64,000 nt of DNA. Source: Burkholderia sp. BCC1644. GTDB taxonomy: Bacteria; Pseudomonadota; Gammaproteobacteria; Burkholderiales; Burkholderiaceae. This document shows, in pieces, positions 13,415 through 25,693 of the stretch. Numbering within the stretch: the stretch's first letter is position 1; each line of letters opens with the position of its first letter. The stretch covers positions 248,001 through 312,000 of the forward strand of contig NZ_CADFEI010000005.1 of assembly GCF_902833225.1 (NCBI RefSeq). Direction: 5' to 3'. The position numbers and the translations under genes were made by a program. A model generated the notes under the pieces. That model had not been told where the DNA came from. It saw nothing but the letters and a program-made list of their open reading frames with translations, and did not search any database.

Positions 13415-14683
13415 TTACTGGCTGAAGAGGCGGCGCGTGACCGGCGAACCGGCCGGGATGCCGGCTTCCTCGAGCTTCGCGTACAGCTTCATCAATTGCT
13501 GGTCGATCGCGACGAGCGTCGATTCCGGCAGCGGCCGGCGCGAATCGTCGACGACGCGTGCGCCGATCCGTTCGGACAGCGACTTCGCGTAATCGCACAT
13601 CAGCCGGAACGGCAGGATGTCCTCTTCGGCAACCGGCACGTCAAGCACCAGCGTGATCATGTTGCCGCCCTTGTACGTGAGGTCGTCACGCAGGAAGTTC
13701 GTATCGCCGAACTGCAGCATGAACACCGGGTTCTGCTTCGCGTCGAGCTTCACGAAACGCGTGCCGTCGCGCGACAGCAGCAGCCCGTCCTGCGATGCGA
13801 CCGCCTGCACGTAGTTCGCCGACCACGGCGCGCCGTCCGACATCACGTTGATCGACAGCTGCGCGTCGCACTGCGCGGCAAATGCGTCGAGCTCGCGCGC
13901 CATCGCGACCGTTTCCATCATGTCCGGGAATTCCGGTGCGCCGTCGATCGCGTCGGCGAACTGCTGGACGCCCGTCACGAATTCGGAGAATTCGAGCTCG
14001 TTCAGCGCACCGCTGCGGTTCGCGAGCTGCGCGGCCGCGCGCAACTCTTCGTAGCGCACGCCGTTCTGCAGCAGCTCCCACTGGCCGCCTTCCGGCTTGC
14101 CTTCGATGTGCACGGGCTTGCTGCCCGCGCGGCGCAGCCGCTGCGCGGCCGGCAGGATCTTGTCGCCCGGCAGCGGCCCGGTGAGGCGGATCGGCACGAT
14201 GCAGTCGATCCGGCGATCGACGATCGCGGGCGGCGCCGACGAGATCGTCGTCGTGGCCGGCAGCACCGGTTCGGACGGCTCGGCCGGCGCTTCGTGCGCG
14301 GCGACAGGCGCGGCTTCCTCGCCGGCTGCCTGCTCGGTCACGTCGGACGGCGTGTCGACGCCGGTCGCCTCGGCCTGCAGATCGGCCGGCATGTCAGCCG
14401 GCGCCGCCCCGCCGAACGTCGGCTCGACGCGCGCGACTTCAGCCGGTGCAGCGGCCGCCGCCGCGACCGGGGCCGCGGGCTCGCGGCGCACCGGCTGGCG
14501 CACCGGTTCGATGAACGGCAACTCTTCGTCACGCTCGGGGCGGTTCATCGCCTCGGCCGCTTCCTCCGGCATCGGGCGCGGCATCCTGCGCCGCACTTTC
14601 GCGCCCTGCCACGCGTTGTAGACCACGACGCCGCCCACCACGACAGCACCCGCGCCGATCAAACCGAGTGTCAACTCGTCCAT
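13415..14683 (-). CDS. zipA: ZipA-like FtsZ-binding cell division protein
   Basis: A 422-residue protein. It has one N-terminal membrane helix (LTLGLIGAGAVVVGGVVVYN, residues 5-24), a charged juxtamembrane stretch (GAKVRRRMPRPMPEE), and a long Ala/Pro/Glu-rich linker to about residue 150. The C-terminal globular domain resembles the ZipA FtsZ-binding fold, beginning RIDCIVPIRLTGPLPGDK. ZipA anchors the Z-ring to the inner membrane. Position between smc and ligA is also seen for zipA in gammaproteobacteria, which supports the call; sequence similarity to E. coli ZipA is weak. Confidence 0.82.
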   Translation of the reverse strand: MDELTLGLIGAGAVVVGGVVVYNAWQGAKVRRRMPRPMPEEAAEAMNRPERDEELPFIEPVRQPVRREPAAPVAAAAAAPAEVARVEPTFGGAAPADMPADLQAEATGVDTPSDVTEQAAGEEAAPVAAHEAPAEPSEPVLPATTTISSAPPAIVDRRIDCIVPIRLTGPLPGDKILPAAQRLRRAGSKPVHIEGKPEGGQWELLQNGVRYEELRAAAQLANRSGALNELEFSEFVTGVQQFADAIDGAPEFPDMMETVAMARELDAFAAQCDAQLSINVMSDGAPWSANYVQAVASQDGLLLSRDGTRFVKLDAKQNPVFMLQFGDTNFLRDDLTYKGGNMITLVLDVPVAEEDILPFRLMCDYAKSLSERIGARVVDDSRRPLPESTLVAIDQQLMKLYAKLEEAGIPAGSPVTRRLFSQ

Positions 14684-14769
14684 GCACGCTCCATCAGCAA
14701 TTCTTATTCGTCGGGACCGCGAACGGGCGCGTCATGCGCCGCGCGAACGCGATCCGGTTTCGTCAAACG

Positions 14770-17700
14770 TCAACTCTGGGCAAAACCCGCGGCCGTTTCC
14801 ATGTCCACTGCAACGATCCGCGACACGCCCTGCTCCTGCATCGTCACGCCGATCAGTTGCTGCGCCATTTCCATCGCGATCTTGTTGTGCGAGATGAACA
14901 GGAACTGCGTCTTGTCGGACATCGCGCGCACGAGATTCGCGAAACGCTCGGTGTTCGCGTCGTCGAGCGGCGCGTCGACCTCGTCGAGCAGACAGAACGG
15001 CGCCGGGTTCAGCTGGAACATCGCGAACACCAGCGCGGTCGCGGTCAGCGCCTTCTCGCCGCCCGACAGCAGGTGAATCGTCGCGTTCTTCTTGCCCGGC
15101 GGCTGCGCCATCACCTGCACGCCGGCGTCGAGAATCTCGTCGCCCGTCATGATCAGCTTCGCCTGGCCGCCGCCGAACAGGCGCGGGAACAGGTCGCTGA
15201 AGTGGCGATTGACCTCGTCGAAGGTACCCTGGAGCAGCGTGCGGGTTTCCTGGTCGATCTTGTGGATCGCGTCCTCGAGCGTCGTGATCGCGTCGATCAG
15301 GTCGGCCGACTGCGCATCGAGGAACACCTTGCGCTCGCTCGCGGCCTTCAGCTCGTCGAGCGCGGCCATGTTCACCGGGCCGAGCGCGTTGATCGCATTG
15401 TTCAGGCGCGTGACTTCGCCCTGCAGGTACGACGGCTTCAGGTCCGGCGTCAGCTTCGCGGACAGCGCGGCCTCGTCGACCTCCGCCGTCACGAGCTGCT
15501 CGGCGAACTGTTCGACGGACAGGCGCGCGGCCTGCTCCTTCAGCTGCAATTCGGTGATGCGGTCGCGCAGCGGCTGCAGCGAGCGCTCGGCCACGAGGCG
15601 CTGCTCGTCCGACGCGCGCAGCTTCGCGGTCAGGTCGTCGAGCTCGATCCGCGCGGCCTGCAGCGCTTCTTCCTTCACCGCGCGAATCTCGAGCGCGTCC
15701 TGCAGGCCGGTGTGCGCGGTCTGTTCGTTGATCGTCTCGAGTTCGGCGCGCGCGTCTTCCAGCGAACCGGCAACACGCTCGCTTTGCTCGTGCGCGACCT
15801 GGATGCTGCGCTTGAGCTCGTCGATCCGCGTCACCGCATTGCGCGCAGCGAAGCGGGCGTCGTTCGCGCCGCGTTCGAGATCGCGCGCTTCCTGGCGCGC
15901 CTGCGTCAGCGATTCGTCGAGCGCTTCGAACGCGAGCTGGTTGTCTTCGAAGCGCGCCTGCAGTTCGGCGAGTTCGCCGTCGAAACGCTCGAAATTCGCT
16001 TCCGACTCCGCGCGCAGCGCGCGCTGCTCTTCGATCTGCGCGCCGATTTCCTCGAGTTCCTCGCGGATCTGCGTGCTGCGCTGTGTATAGCGTTCGTGCG
16101 CCTGCGCAAGCTTCAGCACGTCCATCTGCAGCGCGTGCACGCGCTGCGTCGCACGTTCGGCCTGCGCGCGCACGTCGCCGAGCGCCTGCGTGGCCTGCGT
16201 GTGCGCAGCTTCCGCACGCACGGCGGCCGTGCGCGCCTCGTCGGCGAGCAGCGCCTGGGCACGCACCTGGCGCGTCAGGTTTTCGATTTCCTGCTGGCGG
16301 GCCAGCATCCCGGCCTGCTCCGAATCGGCTGCGTACAACTGCACGCCGACGCGCGTGACGACGTGACCCGCCTTGACGACGAACGCGCCGCCTGCCGGCA
16401 ACTGCGCACGCGCGGCAAGCGCCTGGCCGACGTCGTCGGCGACGTACACGTTGCCGAGCCAGTCGTTCAGCACCGCACGGATGCCCGCGTCGTCGATGCG
16501 CACGAGCGACAGCACCGGACGCAGCCCGGCCACCGCGGCGGGCGGCTCACCGGCCGCGGGCGGCGCGTAGAACGCGAGCTTCGCGGGCGGCGCATCGGTC
16601 GCGAACGCCTTCACCCAGTCGAGATTCGACACTTCGAGCGCCGCGAGGCGCTCACGCAGCACGGCCTCGAGCGCCGCTTCCCAGCCGGCCTCGACGTGCA
16701 GCTTCTTCCACAGACGCGGCAGCGCGCCGAGCTCGTGCTTGTCGAGCCACGGCTGCACCTTGCCTTCGGTCTGCACGTTTTCCTGCAGCTGCTTCAGCGC
16801 GGCGAGGCGCGCCTCGAGCTGGTGGATCTGCGCGGCTTCGGCCTGCACGCGCTCCTGCGCGGCACGGCGTTCGCCGTCGAGACGCGGCACCGTTTCCTGC
16901 GCGTCGGCAAGGCGCGCCTGCGCTTCGGCGAGGATCTCTTCCTGCTCGGCCAGCTGCATGCGCAGCTCCTCGAGCTGTGCCTCGTCCGGCGCGTCGAGCC
17001 CGCCCGCTTCGCCCTTCAGGCGCTCATGGCGCTGCTGAAGCTGCTGGAGCTGCTGGTCGGCGTTGCGCTGGTGCGCGGCCTCGAGCTTCAGCGACTGTTC
17101 GGTCTGCGCGATCCGCGCGCGCTCGTCGTTGAGCTGCGCCTGCGCATCGCGCCACTTCGCCTCGAGCGCCGGCAGCGCGTCGTGCTTCGACGCCGCGCTG
17201 TCTTCGGCAAGCGCGGCCTTCTCGTCGGCCATCGCACGCGCTTCCTCGGCTTCCTCGAGCTCGTCCTGCGCCTTCTCGGCCTGCGCGCGCCATTGCTCGC
17301 GCTGCGCGTTCAGCGCGGCGATCTGCGCCTGCACGCGATTGCGCGATTCGACGATGAACTTGATCTCGGCCTCGAGGCGGCTCACTTCGGCATTCGCCTC
17401 GTACAGCGAACCCTGTGCGCCCTGCATCGCATCGCTCGCCGCATAGTGCGCGACGCGCAGCGTCTCGAGCTGCGACTCGACCTCGCGCAGCTTCGCGGTC
17501 TGCGCCTCGAGGTCGATCTGCGCCTGTTCGATCGCGCGCTGCTGCTTCTGCTGCTCGCCTGCGGCCTCGTTCTTGCGCAGCAGCCACAACAGGCGCTGCT
17601 TCTCCTCGCCGTCGGCGACGAGGTCCTTGTACTTGGTCGCGACGACGGCCTGCGCCTCGAGCTTCTCGAGGTTCGCGCCGAGCTCTCGGACGATGTCCTC

Positions 17701-18282
17701 GACGCGCGTCAGGTTCTCGCGCGTGTCGTGCAGGCGGTTCTCGGTTTCGCGGCGGCGTTCCTTGTACTTCGACACGCCCGCGGCTTCCTCGAGGAACACG
17801 CGCAGCTCTTCCGGCTTCGCCTCGATGATCCGCGCGATCATGCCCTGCCCGATGATCGCGTACGCACGCGGCCCGAGGCCCGTGCCGAGGAAGATGTCCT
17901 GGATGTCGCGGCGGCGCGCCGGCAGGTTGTTGATGTAGTAGCTCGACGTGCCGTCGCGCGTCAGCACGCGCTTCACGGCGATCTCGCCGTACTGGCCCCA
18001 CTGCCCGGCCGCGCGGCCGTCGGAGTTGTCGAAGATCAGCTCGACGCTGGCCCGGCTGCCGGGCTTGCGTGCGGTCGAGCCGTTGAAGATCACGTCCTGC
18101 ATCGACTCGCCGCGCAGCTCGGAGGCACGCGACTCGCCGAGCACCCAGCGCACGGCATCGATGATGTTGGACTTGCCGCACCCGTTCGGGCCCACCACGC
18201 CGACAAGCTGGCCCGGAACCTGGAAATGCGTGGGATCGACAAAGGATTTGAAGCCAGCGAGTTTGATCGAGCTCAGACGCAC
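14770..18282 (-). CDS. smc: Chromosome segregation ATPase SMC
   Basis: A 1170-residue SMC protein for chromosome compaction and segregation. Walker A is GPNGCGKSNIID (residues 31-42). Long Glu/Gln/Ala-rich coiled coils flank a hinge near residues 520-640. The C-terminal ABC signature HLLSGGEKALTATALVFA and Walker B FCLLDEVDAPLDDAN complete the ATPase. I chose the GTG at 18282 (VRLSSIKLAGFKSFVDP) because SMC proteins begin at this strand; no clear ribosome site is seen, and the frame stays open to 18411. No scpA or scpB is adjacent. Confidence 0.96.
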   Translation of the reverse strand: MRLSSIKLAGFKSFVDPTHFQVPGQLVGVVGPNGCGKSNIIDAVRWVLGESRASELRGESMQDVIFNGSTARKPGSRASVELIFDNSDGRAAGQWGQYGEIAVKRVLTRDGTSSYYINNLPARRRDIQDIFLGTGLGPRAYAIIGQGMIARIIEAKPEELRVFLEEAAGVSKYKERRRETENRLHDTRENLTRVEDIVRELGANLEKLEAQAVVATKYKDLVADGEEKQRLLWLLRKNEAAGEQQKQQRAIEQAQIDLEAQTAKLREVESQLETLRVAHYAASDAMQGAQGSLYEANAEVSRLEAEIKFIVESRNRVQAQIAALNAQREQWRAQAEKAQDELEEAEEARAMADEKAALAEDSAASKHDALPALEAKWRDAQAQLNDERARIAQTEQSLKLEAAHQRNADQQLQQLQQRHERLKGEAGGLDAPDEAQLEELRMQLAEQEEILAEAQARLADAQETVPRLDGERRAAQERVQAEAAQIHQLEARLAALKQLQENVQTEGKVQPWLDKHELGALPRLWKKLHVEAGWEAALEAVLRERLAALEVSNLDWVKAFATDAPPAKLAFYAPPAAGEPPAAVAGLRPVLSLVRIDDAGIRAVLNDWLGNVYVADDVGQALAARAQLPAGGAFVVKAGHVVTRVGVQLYAADSEQAGMLARQQEIENLTRQVRAQALLADEARTAAVRAEAAHTQATQALGDVRAQAERATQRVHALQMDVLKLAQAHERYTQRSTQIREELEEIGAQIEEQRALRAESEANFERFDGELAELQARFEDNQLAFEALDESLTQARQEARDLERGANDARFAARNAVTRIDELKRSIQVAHEQSERVAGSLEDARAELETINEQTAHTGLQDALEIRAVKEEALQAARIELDDLTAKLRASDEQRLVAERSLQPLRDRITELQLKEQAARLSVEQFAEQLVTAEVDEAALSAKLTPDLKPSYLQGEVTRLNNAINALGPVNMAALDELKAASERKVFLDAQSADLIDAITTLEDAIHKIDQETRTLLQGTFDEVNRHFSDLFPRLFGGGQAKLIMTGDEILDAGVQVMAQPPGKKNATIHLLSGGEKALTATALVFAMFQLNPAPFCLLDEVDAPLDDANTERFANLVRAMSDKTQFLFISHNKIAMEMAQQLIGVTMQEQGVSRIVAVDMETAAGFAQS

Positions 18283-18421
18283 GGCGGTATCGGATGTGAA
18301 GAAGGAGTGAAACGGACGGGGCCGCACAGCGCGGGGCCGGAGAGCCCATGCGCGCGACGCGCCCCGGAATTCAAAAACGGGGCCGCGCGCATACAGCGTT
18401 GGGCCCCGCAAACGGCTTCCA

Positions 18422-19363
18422 TCATACCATCGCGCGTGCGCCGTCCCGACCGTCGCCGGGTTTGCCCGGTGCGGGCGCGGCGCGATGGACCCGACTCGAC
18501 AGCAGCGTCGCCAGCACGATGCACACGCCGCCCGCCCATTCGCGCGCGGTCGGCAGCTCGCTGGCGAACACCCACGCCGACAGCGCGGTGATCACGATCT
18601 CGAACAGCATGATGATCGACGCACGGTTCGCCGGCACCCGCGCAAGGCCGTACTGCACGAGCAGGTTGTTCGATGCCATCGTCACGCCGATCGCGGCGAT
18701 GATCAGCGCGGCCGTCCCGAGCTGGCCGCCCGCCGGCGCGGCCGGCAGCCCTTCGAACAGCGACGCGATCGCGCCGAACACGGCCGCGCCGCCGAACAGC
18801 GTCGCGGTGCGCATTTCCGCGCGCATCTCCGGCAGCTCGCGGCTCGCCTTGATCACGAGCACGTTGCTCATCGCGAAGCTCAGCCCGGCCGCGAGGCCGG
18901 CCCATTCGGCCGGATTGGCCGGCAGCGGCAGGCCGAGCTGCGGCGACCACAGCATCAGCATCGCGCCGCCGATCGACAGCGCCGCGAGCCCCGCGCCGGC
19001 CCAAGTCAGCCGCTCGCGCAGCAGGAAGTGCGCATAGATCGCGGTCCACGCCGGGGTCAGGTAGAACAGCAGCATCACGCGCAGCACCTCGCCGTGGATC
19101 GTGCCCCACACGAAGCCGAGGTTCGTCACGCCGGCCGTCACCGCGATGCCCGGCAGCACCCAGTGCCAGCGCAGCGTCGCGATCGTGCGGTGCCGCGCGA
19201 CGATCACGAACAGGAACGCCACGAGGCTCGTCAGCGCGCTCGCGAGCGTGCCCGTCACGCCGAGCGATGCGAGGATCCGCAACGGATACCAGATCAGGCC
19301 CCATACCGATGCGCCAATCAGGATGGCCAGCGTCGGCAGGCTGCCGCGTACCGCGTTATTCAT
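18422..19363 (-). CDS. EamA-family (DMT superfamily) transporter
   Basis: A 313-residue membrane protein with about ten hydrophobic helices in two EamA repeats (first from about residue 10, second from about 160). The YLTPAWTAIYAHFLLRERLTW segment at the end of the first repeat is typical of the family. Substrates in this superfamily include amino acids and other metabolites; none can be assigned here. It lies 139 bases upstream of smc on the same strand and faces away from dapC. Confidence 0.88.
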   Translation of the reverse strand: MNNAVRGSLPTLAILIGASVWGLIWYPLRILASLGVTGTLASALTSLVAFLFVIVARHRTIATLRWHWVLPGIAVTAGVTNLGFVWGTIHGEVLRVMLLFYLTPAWTAIYAHFLLRERLTWAGAGLAALSIGGAMLMLWSPQLGLPLPANPAEWAGLAAGLSFAMSNVLVIKASRELPEMRAEMRTATLFGGAAVFGAIASLFEGLPAAPAGGQLGTAALIIAAIGVTMASNNLLVQYGLARVPANRASIIMLFEIVITALSAWVFASELPTAREWAGGVCIVLATLLSSRVHRAAPAPGKPGDGRDGARAMV

Positions 19364-19433
19364 TTGGTTCGATACCCTTTATTCGGCCGGCCCGGCCGCC
19401 GTTCCGGCAGGCCGTGACCGCATTCCGTCACGC

Positions 19434-19439
19434 TATAAT
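19434..19439 (+). promoter_or_regulatory. dapC: Probable -10 element of the dapC promoter
   Basis: A perfect TATAAT lies about 100 bases before the dapC start in the gap to the divergent transporter gene. No good -35 hexamer stands 16-18 bases upstream, so the promoter may need an activator or an alternative element. Confidence 0.4.
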
Positions 19440-19537
19440 CGCTCGTTGCGACCCGCGCGCCGTCGGCGCCCGTTCGCAGCCGCGCGGCACGCCCGCCGCT
19501 TCTTTCGCTCCAACCGGCCGCGATGGCCGCTTCGCCC

Positions 19538-20755
19538 GTGAACCCTCGACTCGACTCGCTCCAGCCCTATCCCTTCGAAAAGCTGCGCGCCCTGTTCAAG
19601 GACGTGACGCCTTCCGGCGACCTCAAACCGATCAGCTTCGGCATCGGCGAGCCCAAGCACCCGACGCCGGCGCTGATCCGCGACGCCGTGGTGGCCGCAC
19701 TCGACGGCCTCGCGTCGTACCCGGCCACGGCCGGCTCGGACGCGCTGCGCACGTCGATCGCGCACTGGCTCGAGCGCCGCTACGGGCTGCCGGCGATCGA
19801 TCCGGCCACGCAGGTGCTGCCCGTGTCGGGGTCGCGCGAAGCGCTGTTCTCGCTCGCGCAGACCGTGATCGACGCGCGTCCGGCCGCGCAGGGCGAGAAG
19901 GCGATCGTACTCTGTCCGAATCCTTTCTATCAAATTTACGAAGGCGCGGCGCTGCTGGCCGGTGCCGAACCCTATTTCGCGAACAGCGACCCGGCCCGCA
20001 ACTTCGCGTGCGACTACGCGGCCGTGCCCGACGCAGTCTGGGCGCGCACGCAGCTGCTGTACGTGTGTTCGCCGGGCAACCCGACGGGCGCCGTGCTGAC
20101 GCTCGACGACTGGCGCGAACTGTTCGCGCTGTCCGACCGCCACGGTTTCGTGATCGCGTCCGACGAGTGCTATTCGGAGATCTATTTCGACGAAGCGGCG
20201 CCGCCGCTCGGCGGCCTCGAGGCCGCGCACCGCCTCGGCCGCGGCTTCGAGCGCCTCGTGATGCTGTCGAGCCTGTCGAAGCGCTCGAACGTGCCGGGCA
20301 TGCGCTCGGGCTTCGTCGCCGGCGACGCGGCGCTGCTGAAGAAATTCCTGCTGTACCGCACGTACCACGGCGCGGCGCTGTCGCCGGTCTGGCAGCACGC
20401 GAGCATCGCCGCGTGGAACGACGAGGCGCACGTGCGCGAGAACCGCGCGCTGTACCTGCAGAAATTCAATACGGTCACGCCGATGCTCGCCGACGTGATC
20501 GACGTGAAACTGCCCGACGCCGCGTTCTACCTGTGGGCCAACGTGTCGCGCACCGGGCTGTCGGACACCGAGTTCGCCCGTCGCCTGTACGCCGACTATA
20601 ATGTGACGGTTCTGCCCGGCTCGTACCTGGCGCGCGATGCGCACGGGTCGAATCCGGGCCGCGATTTCATCCGGATCGCGCTCGTCGCGGGCACCCCCGA
20701 ATGCGTCGAGGGCGCGCAACGCATCGTCGATTTCTGCCGGTCTCTCGCGCGGTAA
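19538..20755 (+). CDS. dapC: Succinyldiaminopimelate transaminase
   Basis: A fold-type I PLP aminotransferase converting N-succinyl-2-amino-6-ketopimelate to N-succinyl-LL-diaminopimelate in lysine and peptidoglycan synthesis. Family markers are [17 protein letters not shown] near the N-terminus, CSPGNPTG and [11 protein letters not shown] in the middle, the PLP Lys in [16 protein letters not shown], and the C-terminal Arg in FIRIALV. I use the GTG at 19538 ([16 protein letters not shown]) because relatives start there; an ATG at 19523 adds five residues. It is 43 bases before dapD, so the pathway call is firm. Confidence 0.92.
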   Translation: MNPRLDSLQPYPFEKLRALFKDVTPSGDLKPISFGIGEPKHPTPALIRDAVVAALDGLASYPATAGSDALRTSIAHWLERRYGLPAIDPATQVLPVSGSREALFSLAQTVIDARPAAQGEKAIVLCPNPFYQIYEGAALLAGAEPYFANSDPARNFACDYAAVPDAVWARTQLLYVCSPGNPTGAVLTLDDWRELFALSDRHGFVIASDECYSEIYFDEAAPPLGGLEAAHRLGRGFERLVMLSSLSKRSNVPGMRSGFVAGDAALLKKFLLYRTYHGAALSPVWQHASIAAWNDEAHVRENRALYLQKFNTVTPMLADVIDVKLPDAAFYLWANVSRTGLSDTEFARRLYADYNVTVLPGSYLARDAHGSNPGRDFIRIALVAGTPECVEGAQRIVDFCRSLAR

Positions 20756-20798
20756 TCGTCCATCCGATCAATTCCATCCATCTCCTGCGAAAACGAAC

Positions 20799-21625
<827 letters not shown>

Positions 21626-21626
<1 letters not shown>

Positions 21627-21994
21627 TGGCTAAGCCGCACACCGTGGTCGTCTACGGCATTCCGAACTGCGACACCGTGAAGAAGGCCCGCGTGTGGCTT
21701 GACGATCACGGCGTCGAGTTCGAGTTTCACGACTTCAAGAAGCTCGGCGTCAGCGCGCCGCTGGTCGAAGACTGGCTGAAGGACGTGTCGCTCGACGCGC
21801 TCGTCAACAAGCGCGGCACCACGTGGCGCGGCCTGGACGACGCAATGAAGGCGGCCGCCGAAACGAAGACCGGCGCGGTCGCGCTGATGATCCACAAGCC
21901 GTCGGTCATCAAGCGTCCCGTGCTCGTCGTCAACGGCCGCGTGAAATCGCTCGGCTTCGCGGCCGATCAATACGCGGCGCTGTTTGCCGCATAG
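21626..21994 (+). CDS. ArsC/Spx-family thioredoxin-fold protein (YffB-like)
   Basis: A 122-residue ArsC-family protein with the N-terminal VVVYGIPNCDTVKKARVWL segment. A single Cys (C14) stands where arsenate reductases and Spx/YffB proteins carry their catalytic Cys. The conserved RGTTWRGLDD and PSVIKRPVLVVNGR blocks match the YffB/Spx group rather than plasmid-type ArsC. Its start codon overlaps the dapD stop (TGATG), so it is translationally coupled to lysine biosynthesis genes. Role unknown; E. coli yffB also lies next to dapE, so the link is old. Confidence 0.85.
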
Positions 21995-22025
21995 GGCTGC
22001 CCGCGCCGCGCCTGTCGGCGCGTAG

Positions 22026-23219
<1,194 letters not shown>

Positions 23220-23230
23220 TGGAGCCTCGC

Positions 23231-24139
23231 ATGACGACACCTTTTGCCACAGTTCGCGACCTGCTGCGCTACGCGGTCACGCGCTTCTCGAAGGCGAAGC
23301 TCGCGTTCGGCCACGGCTCGGACAATGCGTACGACGAAGCGGCCTACCTCGTGCTGCGCACGCTCGACCTGCCGCTCGACACGCTCGAGCCGTTCCTCGA
23401 CGCGCGCCTGCTGCCCGACGAGATCGCGGCCGTGCTCGCGGTGATCGAGCGGCGCGCGACCGACCGCGTGCCGGCCGCGTACCTCACGCATGAAGCGTGG
23501 ATGCACGGCCACCGCTTCTACGTCGACGAACGCGTGATCGTGCCGCGCTCGTTCATCGGCGAGCTGCTCGACGACGGGCTGCAGCCGTATGTCGCCGATC
23601 CCGAGCAGGTCGGCGCGGTGCTCGAACTGTGCACGGGCTCCGGCTGCCTCGCGATCCTCGCCGCGAGCGCGTTCCCGAATGCCGAAATCGACGCGGTCGA
23701 CCTGTCGGACAAGGCGCTCGAAGTCGCCGAGATCAACGTGCGCGACTACGGCCTCGAAGACCGCATCGGGTTGCACCGCGGCGACCTCTACGCACCGCTG
23801 CCGGCATTCCGCACCGACCCGGGCTCGCGCTACGACGTGATCCTGACGAACCCGCCGTACGTGAACGCATCGTCGATGGCCGCGCTGCCGCCCGAATACC
23901 GGCACGAGCCGGAGATGGCGCTCGCGGGAGGCGGCGACGGCATGGACATCGTGCGACGCATCGTCGCCGAAGCGCACCGCTGGCTGCACGACGACGGCGT
24001 GCTCGTCGTCGAGATCGGCAACGAGCGCGAGAACGTCGAAGCGGCGTTCGGCGGCCTCGAACTCACGTGGCTGCCCACCAGCGCGGGCGACGACGCCGTC
24101 TTCCTGATCCAGGCGTCGGACCTGCCGCGCAAGGCCTGA
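23231..24139 (+). CDS. prmB: 50S ribosomal protein L3 glutamine methyltransferase
   Basis: A 302-residue SAM-dependent methyltransferase acting on a Gln of L3. The SAM-binding LELCTGSGCLAILAA motif and the catalytic ILTNPPYVN motif (NPPY contacts the Gln amide) define the HemK/PrmB family. The N-terminal helical substrate domain and the short spacing to the NPPY motif favour PrmB over PrmC. GGAG lies six bases before the ATG at 23231, so I prefer it to the ATG at 23219 that overlaps the dapE stop. Confidence 0.93.
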   Translation: MTTPFATVRDLLRYAVTRFSKAKLAFGHGSDNAYDEAAYLVLRTLDLPLDTLEPFLDARLLPDEIAAVLAVIERRATDRVPAAYLTHEAWMHGHRFYVDERVIVPRSFIGELLDDGLQPYVADPEQVGAVLELCTGSGCLAILAASAFPNAEIDAVDLSDKALEVAEINVRDYGLEDRIGLHRGDLYAPLPAFRTDPGSRYDVILTNPPYVNASSMAALPPEYRHEPEMALAGGGDGMDIVRRIVAEAHRWLHDDGVLVVEIGNERENVEAAFGGLELTWLPTSAGDDAVFLIQASDLPRKA

Positions 24140-24157
24140 GCCTTTCCGGCCCGCCCG

Positions 24158-24185
24158 CCGTGCGGCGCACCATTGCGCCGCACGG
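24158..24185 (+). terminator. Strong 12-bp hairpin between prmB and cls
   Basis: CCGTGCGGCGCA (24158-24169) pairs perfectly with TGCGCCGCACGG (24174-24185) around the loop CCAT, 18 bases past the prmB stop. Only TT follows, so it is either a weak terminator or a 3' end stabiliser. Confidence 0.45.
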
Positions 24186-24247
24186 TTGGGTAAGATGCGC
24201 GTAGGCGGCCGCCCGGCCGCACGACCTCAGGAGTCCGTCACGCGCCC

Positions 24248-25687
24248 ATGACCCTCGACTGGCTACATCTCGGCACCCTGCTCCTGACCATCCACGTGCT
24301 CGGGATCGTCGCAGCGTGCCACGCAATCATGAACACGCGCACTTCGCAAGGCGCGATCGCATGGGCCGTCTCGCTCGCGGCCATGCCGTACCTGACGCTC
24401 GTTCCATACCTGTTCCTCGGCCGCAGCAAGTTCTCCGGCTACGTCGACGCGCGGCGCCACGAGCTGGAAATGTTGCGCATGCACACACCGCGCTCGCCGT
24501 GGCTCAGCACCGACGCGACCGACGGGCCGGCCGCCGATGCGCTCGGCCAGTCCGCCGTGCTCGCGCTGACGCGGCTCGGCGGCATGCCGTTCCTCGGCGG
24601 CAACTCGGTGCGCACGCTCGTGAACGGCGACGCGACGTTCTCGGCGATCCTGTCGGCGATCGACGCCGCGCGCGACTACGTGGTCGTCCAGTTCTTCATC
24701 GTGCGTGACGATGCGCTCGGCCAGATGCTGCGCGACGCGCTGCTCGCGCGCGCGGCCGCCGGCGTGCGCTGCTGCCTGCTGTACGACAGCATCGGCAGCT
24801 TCGACCTGCCGCACAGCTACGTCGACACCCTGCGCCGCGGCGGTGTCGAGGTCCATCCGTTCGCGACCAACCGGAAGTTCGTCAACCGCTTCCAGCTGAA
24901 CTTCCGCAACCATCGCAAGATCGTCGTGGTCGACGGCAATCGCGCGTTCGTCGGCGGCCACAACGTCGGCGTCGAATATCTCGGCGCGAAACCGCGCCTG
25001 TCGCCGTGGCGCGACACGCACATCGAAATTCGCGGCCCGGTGGTCGCGAGCATCCAGTACGTGTTCGCCGAAGACTGGCACTGGGCGACGCAGAAGCTGC
25101 CGCCCATCGCGCTGCCGCCGCCCGCGCTGCCCGGCGACGGCATGCATTGCCTCGCGGTGCCGATGGGGCCGGCCGACAAGCAGGAAACCGGCTCGCTGTT
25201 CTTCGTCGAGGCGATCAACGCCGCACGCGAGCGGGTCTGGATCACCACGCCGTATCTCGTCCCCGACGAAGCGGTGATCTCCGCGCTGAAGCTCGCGGTG
25301 ATGCGCGGCGTCGACGTGCGCATCCTGATCCCGAGCCGGCGCGATCACTACGTGGTGTTCGAGGCGTCGAAGCTGTACGCGCGCGACCTCGTCGACGCGG
25401 GCGTGAAGGTGTTCCGCTACCAGCCCGGCTTCCTGCACCAGAAAGTCGTGCTGATCGACGGCATCGCCGCGGCGATCGGCAGCGCGAATCTCGACAACCG
25501 CTCGTTCCGGCTCAATTTCGAGATCATGGTGCTGACCGTGGACCGCGCGTTCGCCGGCGAAGTCGAGACGATGCTCGATGCCGACTTCGCACAGGCGCAC
25601 GAGGTCGATGCGAACGAATACCGCCAGTCGCCCGCGTGGCGGCGCATCGCGATGCACGTCGCGCGGCTGTTCGCGCCGATCCTGTAA
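24248..25687 (+). CDS. cls: Cardiolipin synthase (phospholipase D family)
   Basis: A 479-residue inner-membrane enzyme making cardiolipin. Two N-terminal membrane helices (residues about 5-27 and 35-57) precede two phospholipase D HKD motifs. The first is in NHRKIVVVDGNRAFVGG and the second in LHQKVVLIDGIAAAIGSANL. Length and order match the ClsA type. It stands alone, with a hairpin on either side, and converges on the glutathione peroxidase gene. Confidence 0.93.
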   Translation: MTLDWLHLGTLLLTIHVLGIVAACHAIMNTRTSQGAIAWAVSLAAMPYLTLVPYLFLGRSKFSGYVDARRHELEMLRMHTPRSPWLSTDATDGPAADALGQSAVLALTRLGGMPFLGGNSVRTLVNGDATFSAILSAIDAARDYVVVQFFIVRDDALGQMLRDALLARAAAGVRCCLLYDSIGSFDLPHSYVDTLRRGGVEVHPFATNRKFVNRFQLNFRNHRKIVVVDGNRAFVGGHNVGVEYLGAKPRLSPWRDTHIEIRGPVVASIQYVFAEDWHWATQKLPPIALPPPALPGDGMHCLAVPMGPADKQETGSLFFVEAINAARERVWITTPYLVPDEAVISALKLAVMRGVDVRILIPSRRDHYVVFEASKLYARDLVDAGVKVFRYQPGFLHQKVVLIDGIAAAIGSANLDNRSFRLNFEIMVLTVDRAFAGEVETMLDADFAQAHEVDANEYRQSPAWRRIAMHVARLFAPIL

Positions 25688-25693
25688 TGGCCG

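Noticed and set aside
14668..18591. A 1307-codon Arg/Leu-rich open frame on the plus strand
   Set aside because: Antisense to smc. Its apparent coiled-coil character mirrors the smc coiled coil codons.
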